Source of the DNA: Syntrophus sp. (in: bacteria)
GTDB taxonomy: Bacteria; Desulfobacterota; Syntrophia; Syntrophales; UBA5619
Direction: 5' to 3'
DNA length: 16,398 nucleotides
Assembly: GCA_013824905.1 (NCBI GenBank)
Contig: PNOO01000028.1
Span: forward strand, 1-16,398
The position numbers and the translations under genes were made by a program. Positions 6,839 to 14,028 of the stretch are shown here, piece by piece (the first letter of the stretch is position 1; each line of letters begins with the position of its first letter). The notes below the pieces were generated by a model. It was not told the origin of the DNA, did no database searches, and was given only the letters and a program-made list of their open reading frames with translations.

Positions 6839-7489
6839 ATGAAAAGAAACATGTTTTGGGTAGGGCTGATCGCCCTGGTTTTATGTCTCTCCGTCACATT
6901 TCTCACTGGTTGCGCCAAGAAAGCGGCGGTGAAATCGGACACGGCGACTACCCAGGAACAAAAAGCGGTTACAAAGGCCCCTTCGACGGACGATCAGGCG
7001 GCCGCTGCCGCCGCCAGGGAAAAGGCGCTTCGTGAGCAGGCGTTGAGGGAACAGGCCGAGAAGGAAGCCGCGGCGAAGGCGGCAAAGGAAGCAGCCGAAA
7101 AAGCCAAGAAAGAAGCGGCGGAGAAGGCAAAGGCGATTTTGAAAGAACTCCAGATCCCGGATATCCATTTTGATTATGACAAATACAACCTTAAACCGGA
7201 GGCCCAGGCGATCCTGAAAGCGGGCGCACCGGCGTATCTGAAGTATAGTGGGTATAAGCTTGTTGTGGAAGGTCACTGCGACGAGCGGGGAACTGTGGAA
7301 TACAACCTGGCACTCGGCCAGAAGCGTGCGGATGAAGCCGCCAAATACCTCGCCGACCTGGGCATCCAGAAGGAAAGAATCAAGACGATCAGCTACGGTA
7401 AGGAAATGCCTCTGGATAAGGAAAGTAACGAAGCTGCCTGGGCAAAAAACAGAAGGGCCCATTTCGTCATCTTCCCGCCGGTGAAGTGA
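6839..7489 (+). CDS. pal: Pal, peptidoglycan-associated outer-membrane lipoprotein
   Basis: Pal anchors the outer membrane to peptidoglycan and is the end target of the Tol motor. Numbered from the ATG at 6839 (216 residues), the signal peptide ends in the lipobox FLTGC with lipidated C25. Residues about 53-104 form an unusual alanine, lysine and glutamate-rich stretch predicted as a long helix. The OmpA-like peptidoglycan-binding domain is 108-213 (IHFDYDKYNLKPEA, GHCDERGTVEYNLALGQKRA), with D148 and R163 at the diaminopimelate-binding positions. AGGAG lies 7 bases before this ATG; earlier in-frame starts (TTG 6815, ATG 6833) fit less well. E. coli Pal is 173 residues, and the extra length is mostly the helix. 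Confidence 0.96.
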   Translation: MKRNMFWVGLIALVLCLSVTFLTGCAKKAAVKSDTATTQEQKAVTKAPSTDDQAAAAAAREKALREQALREQAEKEAAAKAAKEAAEKAKKEAAEKAKAILKELQIPDIHFDYDKYNLKPEAQAILKAGAPAYLKYSGYKLVVEGHCDERGTVEYNLALGQKRADEAAKYLADLGIQKERIKTISYGKEMPLDKESNEAAWAKNRRAHFVIFPPVK

Positions 7490-7729
7490 TGTTCTCCTGA
7501 TTTTAGGGATAGGGACGGCTCAGCCGGAAACCCATCGCCGGCTCACGGTGGCAGGTAAGGCGGGTGAAGTCCCGTCTGTTATGGAAGTGTAGAAGTGTGG
7601 ATCATCGGGGCTTGGTCTATCTGAAAGAGGTAAGTGTCCTGTGAGCCCCGTCGATGTGCCGGGCTCACAGGATCCTTATTCGATAGCGAAAAGCGTGCAG
7701 GGCGGCTTATAGCCGCAGAAGGAAGGGTA
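7490..7729 (+). promoter_or_regulatory. Hairpin-rich pal-cpoB leader, possible attenuator or structured RNA
   Basis: The 240 bases contain no convincing gene but several strong inverted repeats on the transcribed strand: AGCCGG/CCGGCT (7522-7527 and 7538-7543), a perfect 12-bp stem at 7637-7648 with 7661-7672, and GCGGCT/AGCCGC (7702-7707 and 7711-7716) just before the cpoB Shine-Dalgarno. CGGGGCT at 7606-7612 is exactly complementary to AGCCCCG at 7644-7650, which competes with the 12-bp stem. The hexamer GGCTCA occurs three times. I compared it by eye with cobalamin, TPP, SAM, c-di-GMP, 6S, RNase P and tmRNA and found no match. Confidence 0.45.
7637..7672 (+). terminator. Perfect 12-bp stem-loop in the pal-cpoB leader
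   Basis: TCCTGTGAGCCC (7637-7648) and GGGCTCACAGGA (7661-7672) are perfect inverted repeats around a 12-base loop. The downstream bases TCCTTATTCG are not a clean T-run, so full Rho-independent termination is doubtful. Partial attenuation after pal, or protection of the pal mRNA 3' end from exonucleases, fits better. Confidence 0.4.
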
Positions 7730-8635
7730 TTGCAAAGATATCTGTCCATCTTGGTATTCCTTGTCATCCTGTCCGTGGCCGGATGTGCCACGACGGATGA
7801 TTTACGGCGGCTTCGCGGCGATCTGAACCAGCAGATTCAGCTTACCAACGATAAGATTGCCGGCGTCGAGCTGGGATCGGCCAACGTAAAGGGTGAAATG
7901 ACCGATCTCCGCAGGGATATTGAAAAGACCAGCGAAAAAACCTCCGAGGCATTCAAATCGCTCCGCAGCGGTCAGGCGGACGGCCGGGTCGATATGACCG
8001 AGATCAGGGACCAGATCCAGCAGATTAGAGGAACCATCGATGGTCTCAGAAGGGATCTTTCCGCCATTTCTGCCCGGGTGGGCAAGCGGGAGGAGGAGGA
8101 TAAAGCCTTCCGGGAAAAGCTGGACAGCTTAACGTTCAAGATCAATTTCATCGAGAATTTCCTCGGGATCGGCAAGAAGGAGGAACAAGCGGACGCCGCA
8201 GGGGAAAAGAACGGAAAACTGCCGGCGGCCCCGCCGAAGGATACGGCCGGTAAGGTCAAAACGGACAAGGAATCCCTTTACACGGCGGCCTATGAGCTTT
8301 TCCGGGAGGCGAAGTACGAGAAGTCGAGGGAAGGGTTCGAAAATTTCCTTAGGCAGTACCCAGATACGGAATTTTCCGATAACGCCCAGTTTTGGATCGG
8401 CGAATGTTACTACTTCGAGAAAAAATATGAAAAGGCGATCATCGAATACGAAAAGGTCACCAAGAACTTCCCAGATGGCAACAAGGTTCCTTACGCCCTT
8501 CTGAAACAGGGGCTCTCCTTCCTGAAATTAGGGGATAAGGCGAGCGCCAAACTCCTCCTGCAGCAAGTGATCAAGGATTTCCCCAATACAAGTCAAGCGC
8601 GGATTGCACGGGCGAAACTCCTCGAAATCAAATAA
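7730..8635 (+). CDS. cpoB: Tol-Pal system protein CpoB (YbgF), predicted lipoprotein
   Basis: CpoB coordinates peptidoglycan synthesis with Tol-driven outer-membrane constriction. From the TTG at 7730 the product is 301 residues. It starts MQRYLSILVFLVILSVAGCATT, with a lipobox ending at C19, so it should be lipidated rather than soluble as in E. coli. Residues about 22-145 form a coiled coil with polar heptads, 146-180 are a lysine, alanine and proline-rich linker, and 181-300 hold three TPR units (AAYELFREAKYEKS, AQFWIGECYYFEKKYEKAI, ALLKQGLSFLKLGDKASA). The start was chosen because the AAGGAAGGG site lies just upstream and the lipoprotein signal begins there. The frame opens 32 codons earlier, but that part overlaps the leader hairpins. 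It is the last gene of the operon. Confidence 0.93.
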   Translation: MQRYLSILVFLVILSVAGCATTDDLRRLRGDLNQQIQLTNDKIAGVELGSANVKGEMTDLRRDIEKTSEKTSEAFKSLRSGQADGRVDMTEIRDQIQQIRGTIDGLRRDLSAISARVGKREEEDKAFREKLDSLTFKINFIENFLGIGKKEEQADAAGEKNGKLPAAPPKDTAGKVKTDKESLYTAAYELFREAKYEKSREGFENFLRQYPDTEFSDNAQFWIGECYYFEKKYEKAIIEYEKVTKNFPDGNKVPYALLKQGLSFLKLGDKASAKLLLQQVIKDFPNTSQARIARAKLLEIK

Positions 8636-8652
8636 AACGAAGGCGCTGTTTA

Positions 8653-9477
8653 TTAATCGAGCGGGAGAGGGGTGATCCCCTCAGGGACAGGCAGGGCGAA
8701 TGACTCACCGTCATTGTCCAGACGGACATCCGTGTAACGAACCGCCAACGACATGCCCTCCTTGGCAATCGTCAACCGCTGGGGTAGGAAACCTTCTCCC
8801 GTACGGGCATGCTCTGCAAAGTCGGCAGAATATGCGATACTCCCCCCTTTTGTAAATGTCCGAATCCGGCGGAGGAGATTCCCTGCCGGGTCGATCCAGA
8901 CAGAGCGTATTTCCCTCCCATCTCTGTATTGATCGACGCGGTACATGCCGTCCTCCCATTCCCCCCGCCAGGAAGAAACCGTCTCTTCCGTTTCCGGTAA
9001 GCGGCCCATCAGGAGTGAGACAATCTCTGACGCCGGCAGGGCCAGAGGGAAGAATCGGGAGAGATTCCCCTCAGTGGCCCGGTCTGCGTAGAAGGCCTCC
9101 TTTCCTGGGAGAAAGACGCGGATTTCGCCTGCGTCGATCGAGAGGAAGAAATCGGGAGGGCCAAACAGAGGAATCGATTCCAGCCGGAGATGCGCCGGTC
9201 TTCTTATCATCAGTGCAGCCTTTAGGAGGTGTCGCTCGCCCCGACTGTTTATTTCCATCCGAGCGGTCACCGTGATTGTCCGACCGCCTGGATCGGACGA
9301 TGCAAGCGCCTTGAGGGCGGCCTCTGGAGAGAAATATTCACTTTCGGATAGGGGGACTCTCCTGCCGGCGCAACCGGTAAGGAGGGAACCGAGGGCCATG
9401 ATCAGAAGCAGCAGCAGGATTCCATGCCGAAAGCCCCGCTTTGCAGAAGTTTTTTTATATGTCTTTAAAAGTCGCAT
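8653..9477 (-). CDS. LolA/LolB-fold outer-membrane lipoprotein (LolB-like)
   Basis: The 274-residue product has a signal peptide and the lipobox SLLTGC with C36 as the lipidation site. The mature part (about 60-270) reads as alternating beta strands (TITVTARMEINSRGERHLLKAALMIRRPAHLRLESIPLFGPPDFFLSI, then EIRVFLPGKEAFYADR). This resembles the LolA/LolB or DUF4292 lipoprotein-carrier fold. LolB receives lipoproteins from LolA and inserts them into the outer membrane. Adjacency to a TPR lipoprotein is a common deltaproteobacterial arrangement. There is no strong Shine-Dalgarno before the ATG at 9477. It follows the TPR gene by 59 bases and converges on cpoB with only 17 bases between stop codons. 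The lipoprotein call is firm; the LolB role is inferred. Confidence 0.75.
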   Translation of the reverse strand: MRLLKTYKKTSAKRGFRHGILLLLLIMALGSLLTGCAGRRVPLSESEYFSPEAALKALASSDPGGRTITVTARMEINSRGERHLLKAALMIRRPAHLRLESIPLFGPPDFFLSIDAGEIRVFLPGKEAFYADRATEGNLSRFFPLALPASEIVSLLMGRLPETEETVSSWRGEWEDGMYRVDQYRDGREIRSVWIDPAGNLLRRIRTFTKGGSIAYSADFAEHARTGEGFLPQRLTIAKEGMSLAVRYTDVRLDNDGESFALPVPEGITPLPLD

Positions 9478-9536
9478 TTCTCAACAGGCCCGCATCGCCG
9501 GAAGAAGGCTTTCAATGATATGGCCATCGGGGAAGC

Positions 9537-11252
9537 TCAGGGGAGCTTCTCCTCAAGCAGGTCATCCAGCTTCTTCTTCAGAAGTTCATTCTCAGGGTTG
9601 AACTGAATGGCGCGTCTATAGGCATCGAGGGCCTCCCGGATCTTTCCCGCGCGGACATAGGCATCACCGAGGTGATCAAAGACAGCGGCGTCTTCGGGCA
9701 GGGCCTCTGAGGCCTCCTTAAGGTACCGGATGGCCTCATCCAGCCTGTTTTTTCTGAAGTAGAGCCATCCCAGCGAATCGGTCATGTAGCCGTTTCCCGG
9801 TTTCAACTGGAGGGCCTTTTTGATCATCGCCTCCGCTTCGTCGAGATGAATCCCCCGATCCGCGTACATGTAACCGATGAAGTTGAGGGTTTCCGCATGA
9901 TCCGGATCGAGCTTCAGGACCGTTCGCATCGCGGAGATGCTCTCCTCAAAACGGCCGGCCTTTTCGTAGAGAACGCCTAAGCTGTAATGGAGATCGACGC
10001 TGTTCGGAATGGTCATTAGTCCCTCCCGGAGGATCTCTTCGGCTTCCGGGAATCTTTTATCCTCTTCATAAAGGGAGGCGATATAGGCGTAAAGCCCAGG
10101 GGCGTCCCTCTTCTTTTGGATGGCCTTGCGCAGCGAATCGACGGCCTCGTTTACCTGCTGCTGTTTCTTTAAAATCATCCCAATGCGGAGCTGGGCGCTG
10201 GCAAACTGCTCGGCCGTAGCGGGGATCCTCCCCAGGATCAAAAGGGCCTTCTCAACACGCCCGGTCTCTTCATAGGTCGTTCCGAGCAGATAAGCGAGAC
10301 GGTATTCTTCCGGGTAATCCTGCACTAGTGAAGTCAATATCTCTACGGCCTTTTCCTGTTGACCCCTTTCCAGGTAGATGAGCCCCAGTGTCAGACGCAC
10401 CTCCCGGTTTGCCGGATCGTGTTTGAGGATTTCCTGGAACGCATCTTCCGCCTCGGTGTAACGCTTCTCCCGCAGGAACAGTTCGCCCAGTTTGATCCGG
10501 CCCTGGAGCCTGGCGGGGAATAAGGAGGTGAAATTCTTGTAGACCTCAATCGCCTCGGGGATCTTCTTCTGTCTTTCGTACAGGGAGGCAAGATCGATCA
10601 TGACCGCTTCGAACTGGGGTCTGAGGGCCAGGGTCTTTTTGAATTGAGCCTCCGCTTCGTCGTAGAGCTTCAGATCGGCTAATATCCTGGCTAGATAATA
10701 ATTTGCCATGAAGTGGTCTGGATCTCTCTGAATCAGCTCTTTGAACGAGTCGATTGCGTCGTCGAACTGCTTCAGCTCCGCCTGGCTCGTCCCGAGATAG
10801 AAACGTGCGGCGAGATTTTTCGGGTCCAGATCAACCACCCGCCGGTACTCTGCGGCGGCGCTCCGGTAGTCCTTCTGATTCAGGTAAATGCCCCCGAGAA
10901 GGAGGTGGGTATCGATGTCGTCCGGATGCGCCTCCAGTGTTTTTTTAGCGATTGCCAGGGCCTTTTCCGTCTCCCCCTTTTCCGAATAGAGCGAGGCGAC
11001 TTCCTTTGCCAGATAGGGGGATGAGGGATCGAGTCGGCGGGCTTCTTCCATCTCCCGGATCGCCTCCTCCATATTTTCGTTGAGAGCCTGAAGGACGCCA
11101 AGGGCGTAGTGAAAGGGAGCGGAGGATCGCGGGTTCGTCTGATCGGGCGCTTGTGGGAAAGCGTCCTGCCTGACGGGGGTAAGAGCGCATCCACTCACAA
11201 CCAGGATCGTGAAAAAAAGCACGCCTGTTTTACGGAAAACCTTTTGTATCAT
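9537..11252 (-). CDS. TPR-repeat lipoprotein (about 15 repeats)
   Basis: From the ATG at 11252 the product is 571 residues. The signal peptide MIQKVFRKTGVLFFTILVVSGC ends in a lipobox with C22. Nearly the whole mature chain consists of 34-residue TPR units; I count about 15 (examples THLLLGGIYLNQKDYRSAAAEYRR, ANYYLARILADLKLYDEAEAQFKK, VFDHLGDAYVRAGKIREALDAYRR). Such a solenoid would be a periplasmic protein-binding scaffold; the partner cannot be read from sequence. The downstream ATG is preferred because GGAAGGA precedes it, while the in-frame ATG at 11276 has no such site. It lies 33 bases after the yibQ-like stop and upstream of the LolB-like gene, so these are probably one operon. Confidence 0.92.
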   Translation of the reverse strand: MIQKVFRKTGVLFFTILVVSGCALTPVRQDAFPQAPDQTNPRSSAPFHYALGVLQALNENMEEAIREMEEARRLDPSSPYLAKEVASLYSEKGETEKALAIAKKTLEAHPDDIDTHLLLGGIYLNQKDYRSAAAEYRRVVDLDPKNLAARFYLGTSQAELKQFDDAIDSFKELIQRDPDHFMANYYLARILADLKLYDEAEAQFKKTLALRPQFEAVMIDLASLYERQKKIPEAIEVYKNFTSLFPARLQGRIKLGELFLREKRYTEAEDAFQEILKHDPANREVRLTLGLIYLERGQQEKAVEILTSLVQDYPEEYRLAYLLGTTYEETGRVEKALLILGRIPATAEQFASAQLRIGMILKKQQQVNEAVDSLRKAIQKKRDAPGLYAYIASLYEEDKRFPEAEEILREGLMTIPNSVDLHYSLGVLYEKAGRFEESISAMRTVLKLDPDHAETLNFIGYMYADRGIHLDEAEAMIKKALQLKPGNGYMTDSLGWLYFRKNRLDEAIRYLKEASEALPEDAAVFDHLGDAYVRAGKIREALDAYRRAIQFNPENELLKKKLDDLLEEKLP

Positions 11253-11285
11253 TTCAAGACGTCCTTCCTGTCGCATTTTTAACGG

Positions 11286-12206
11286 TTACCGATATTTCAT
11301 AAGGGCATTTTGTTTCTTTTTTCCACTAGGTATGCTGATAAAAACCGAGATAGGGATCACCTGCACTTCATCCTCGTGCCAGCGTCGCTGGGCTTCCCTT
11401 AATGCCCGTATTGTTTCGTCATGGGGGTGGCCGATCAGCAATAGCGGCTTCCCCTTTTCCAAATCCAACCAACGCTGTTGCGTGAGGTTCGTAAGAGCGG
11501 CTGTATAACCCCGGAGATGGTCGATGAAGAGGGTCCGCTCCGCGAACCGGACACCGGCCCTGGCGGCCGTCTCCCTCCCCAGGGTATTGGGGGTGGTTCG
11601 GCTGTCAACAAAGAAGAGGCCTCTTTTAGCGAGTTCCTCCATCACGATGGATAGTCCCGCCTCATTTTCCATGAAAAGCGAGCCCATGTGGTTGTTTACC
11701 CCGGAGGCATAAGGAACTGCAGTCAGATTCGCTTCGATATGACTGCGGATCTCTCCGGCGTCCATGTTCGTGAACAGCGCCCCAGCGCCGGGGTCCTCCG
11801 ACGGATAGGACCGGGGTTCCATCGGCAGGTGGAGGAGGATTTCCTTCCCTGCCCTATGGAGGAGTCGGGCCGCCTCTGCCGCATGAGGGGCGTAGGGGAG
11901 GAAGGCGAAGGCAATGGGCGCCCTGATCCGCGCCAGCTCATCCACCAAGCGAAGGTCGAAACCGATATCGTCAATGATGATGGCGATCTGCCGGCCTCTG
12001 CGTTCATCCCTCTGCGGAGACCATGCCGGTATTTCCGGTATTGGCCCTTTTTGCCGCGGCCTCACTTTCCTGTCGTCGTGGACGGTCGTCTGATCGGGCA
12101 GACGTTCGTCCCGCTCCAGAAGGATGAGCACCGCCGTCACGATCAGGGAAACTGCAATCATTATCGCGAGGAAAGGGAAACGTTTAAAACGCTTCAAAAA
12201 ACTCAT
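11286..12206 (-). CDS. Divergent polysaccharide deacetylase family protein (YibQ-like)
   Basis: The 306-residue protein has an N-terminal membrane anchor (about 11-30), a charged linker (31-70), and a domain of the divergent polysaccharide deacetylase family (PF04748 type) at about 73-290. Motifs in order are AIIIDDIGFD (D79, D80), LLHLPMEP (H126), GVNNHMGSLFM (N171, N172, H173), FFVDSRTTP (D201) and GHPHDETI. These correspond to the metal and catalytic positions of NodB-like deacetylases, though activity in this family is not settled. E. coli yibQ sits beside envC, a cell-separation factor, so a periplasmic role in peptidoglycan or glycan processing is plausible. It follows ctpA by 22 bases. 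The Shine-Dalgarno before the ATG is weak. Confidence 0.9.
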   Translation of the reverse strand: MSFLKRFKRFPFLAIMIAVSLIVTAVLILLERDERLPDQTTVHDDRKVRPRQKGPIPEIPAWSPQRDERRGRQIAIIIDDIGFDLRLVDELARIRAPIAFAFLPYAPHAAEAARLLHRAGKEILLHLPMEPRSYPSEDPGAGALFTNMDAGEIRSHIEANLTAVPYASGVNNHMGSLFMENEAGLSIVMEELAKRGLFFVDSRTTPNTLGRETAARAGVRFAERTLFIDHLRGYTAALTNLTQQRWLDLEKGKPLLLIGHPHDETIRALREAQRRWHEDEVQVIPISVFISIPSGKKKQNALMKYR

Positions 12207-12228
12207 CCAATCCGTATGTCAGCACCGG

Positions 12229-13551
12229 TCATCCCTTCATGTTTCTCTTGAGAATATCCCAACTTTTCAGGATATCGATTGCATTCTTTAACTGGTTGTC
12301 CCGGGCGAGAGTATCCTCTTCCTTTTCTTTGTGCGGTCCCTCCGGTGTTGCATCGTTTTCCTTGGGAGATTTGATGTGACCCTTCAGGTCCCTCTCTCGG
12401 ATCGTATGGTTCTCCGCAGGATCTTTTACAGGATCTTTTTCTTCAGCCGGCCGGATGAGTTTCACGACGATGTCGGGGGTGATTCCCTCTGCCTGGATGG
12501 AGCGCCCATTCGGGGTATAGTATCTGGCTGTCGTCAGCTTCAGAGCCGCACCGTCTTCCAGCGGGATGATCGTCTGCACGGAGCCCTTGCCAAAGGTCTG
12601 TGCTCCCAGAATCACAGCCCGCCCGTTGTCCTGAAGGGCGCCGGAGACGATCTCTGCAGCGCTGGCAGTTCCTTCGTTGACGAGAACGACGATAGGACAA
12701 GTCGGTTCGTCCCCGTCGTTTTTCGCCATGGATTTGCTCTCCATGTTCTTGGACCGGCCCCGTGTGGAAACAATAATCCCTGATTTCAGGAAGAGGTCCG
12801 ACACTTCTATGGACTGGTTGAGTAAGCCGCCGGGATTGTTTCTCATGTCGATGACGATCCCCTTCAGAGGGCGTGCCTTTGCCTCGATCTCTTGAAGGGA
12901 TTTTTTCACATCGTCTACCGTCCGTTCCTGAAATGAGGCGATCCGGATGTAGCCGATCTGACCATCATAGATCTTTGTCTTGACACTTTTGATTTTGATG
13001 ATGCTCCGGGTGATCACGAAATCCTTCGGTTTGGTCATCCCTTCGCGCATGATGGTGATGGTCACGTTCGTATCCTTGGGCCCCCGAAGTTTTTTTACGG
13101 CTTCCGTGATGGTGATGTCTTTGGTCGTTTTGCCGTCAATCCTGATGATCTGGTCGCCCGCCTTGATCCCGGCGATGTAAGCGGGGGTGTCTTCAATCGG
13201 GGAGACGACGGTGAGGACATCTTTCAGGATGGTGATCTCAATTCCGAGCCCGCCGAAGCTCCCACGGGTCTCCACTTCCAGTTCCTTGTACATATCCGCG
13301 GTCATGAAGCTGCTGTGGGGATCGAGGGATTTAATCATCCCATTGATCGCCCCCTGCATCAGTTTGTCGTTCTCAACCGGTTCCACATAGTTCTTCTCTA
13401 CCATGTCCAGAACCTCGCTGAAGGTCTTGAGGCTTTTGTATGTATTCCGGTCGATGGCCGAGACGCGACTGTCGCCATATGGGCCGAGCAGGATCATGAC
13501 GGTCAGGAAGGCGAAAAGTAAAAGAGCCCTTTTATGGGAAAATGCATTCAT
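12229..13551 (-). CDS. ctpA: S41-family C-terminal processing protease (CtpA-like)
   Basis: The 440-residue secreted serine protease has an N-terminal signal or anchor (about 8-32), a PDZ domain (about 95-170: GSFGGLGIEITILKDVLTVV to AYIAGIKAGDQIIRIDG), and an S41 catalytic core (about 190-360). The catalytic serine is S297 in NEGTASAAEIVSGALQDNGRA and the general-base lysine is K322 in QTFGKGSVQ. The C-terminal 75 residues are a charged lysine and glutamate-rich tail ending in a predicted helix. CtpA enzymes trim or degrade periplasmic proteins, including peptidoglycan hydrolases and lipoproteins. GGAGG lies about 6 bases upstream of the ATG. It is the first gene of the minus-strand envelope operon. 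Confidence 0.97.
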   Translation of the reverse strand: MNAFSHKRALLLFAFLTVMILLGPYGDSRVSAIDRNTYKSLKTFSEVLDMVEKNYVEPVENDKLMQGAINGMIKSLDPHSSFMTADMYKELEVETRGSFGGLGIEITILKDVLTVVSPIEDTPAYIAGIKAGDQIIRIDGKTTKDITITEAVKKLRGPKDTNVTITIMREGMTKPKDFVITRSIIKIKSVKTKIYDGQIGYIRIASFQERTVDDVKKSLQEIEAKARPLKGIVIDMRNNPGGLLNQSIEVSDLFLKSGIIVSTRGRSKNMESKSMAKNDGDEPTCPIVVLVNEGTASAAEIVSGALQDNGRAVILGAQTFGKGSVQTIIPLEDGAALKLTTARYYTPNGRSIQAEGITPDIVVKLIRPAEEKDPVKDPAENHTIRERDLKGHIKSPKENDATPEGPHKEKEEDTLARDNQLKNAIDILKSWDILKRNMKG

Positions 13552-13811
13552 CTATGTTTCCTCCAAGTTTGAATCTTAACCCATCACAACATCTGGCAGG
13601 ATGATATCACTTTTTTAATACAAATTTCCAACACTTTTTAGAGAGCCGGCAAGGGAAGGATTCGGTTAGGCCAGAAGGCCGGGAGATGATGTCGCTGTTC
13701 ATTATGAGGATACTGTGAAAAATATTTTAAAAAATGTATGAATAGTATTTGCCGAAGAGGGCATTTATGTGTAAGAGTACTCACCATCTTCCACGCATGA
13801 AAAGAGAGAAC
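13552..13811. other. Divergent intergenic region between ctpA and the PspC gene
   Basis: About 260 AT-rich bases hold the 5' regions of both divergent units. The minus-strand ctpA Shine-Dalgarno is at 13557-13564. CACTTTTT occurs twice (13608-13615 and 13632-13639) as a direct repeat with a 24-base period. A GGCC-agaa-GGCC hairpin is at 13669-13680. TTGGAA on the minus strand (13631-13626) is a possible -35 box for ctpA, but the matching -10 (GATATC) is poor. I see no convincing consensus promoter in either direction and no additional gene. Confidence 0.45.
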
Positions 13812-14015
13812 ATGTCTGAGCAGAATTGGTTACGAAGGCTTTACCGATCAAGGCAGGACCGATGGATCGGTGGCGTCTGCGGAGGGTTGGGCCAGCAGAC
13901 GCCGATCCCCTCATGGGCATGGCGGGTCCTGTTTCCCCTGCTCTTTTTTTGCTTTGGGACGGGATTGCTCTTTTATATCCTGTTGTGGATATTCATGCCG
14001 CAAGAACAACCTTAA
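13812..14015 (+). CDS. Small PspC-domain inner-membrane protein
   Basis: The 67-residue product starts MSEQNWLRRLYRSRQDRWIGGVCGGLGQ and continues into a hydrophobic helix, VLFPLLFFCFGTGLLFYILLWIFMPQ. This matches the PspC domain: a basic LYRS...IGGVCGGL segment, a membrane span and a terminal MP motif. PspC proteins sense inner-membrane stress in the phage-shock response, but stand-alone short PspC proteins are mostly uncharacterised. The ATG at 13812 follows AGAGAGA. An in-frame ATG at 13767 behind AAGAGGG would add 15 residues without domain similarity. No PspA or PspF gene is nearby. The stop codon overlaps the Shine-Dalgarno of the next gene. Confidence 0.88.
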   Translation: MSEQNWLRRLYRSRQDRWIGGVCGGLGQQTPIPSWAWRVLFPLLFFCFGTGLLFYILLWIFMPQEQP

Positions 14016-14028
14016 GGAGAAGATGACC

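Noticed and set aside
7490..7729. Known riboswitch or housekeeping RNA in the pal-cpoB gap
   Set aside because: GGTGAAGTCCC briefly suggested a cobalamin element and CTGAAAGAGG a TPP element, but the B12 box and the TPP core motifs are absent. No 6S, RNase P or tmRNA core motif was found.
11252..11276. Longer start of the TPR lipoprotein at 11276
   Set aside because: No ribosome binding site upstream, and the ATG at 11252 has GGAAGGA before it and gives a standard-length lipoprotein signal.
13626..13631. ctpA promoter with minus-strand TTGGAA as -35
   Set aside because: The matching -10 at 16-18 bases has at most 3 of 6 consensus bases.
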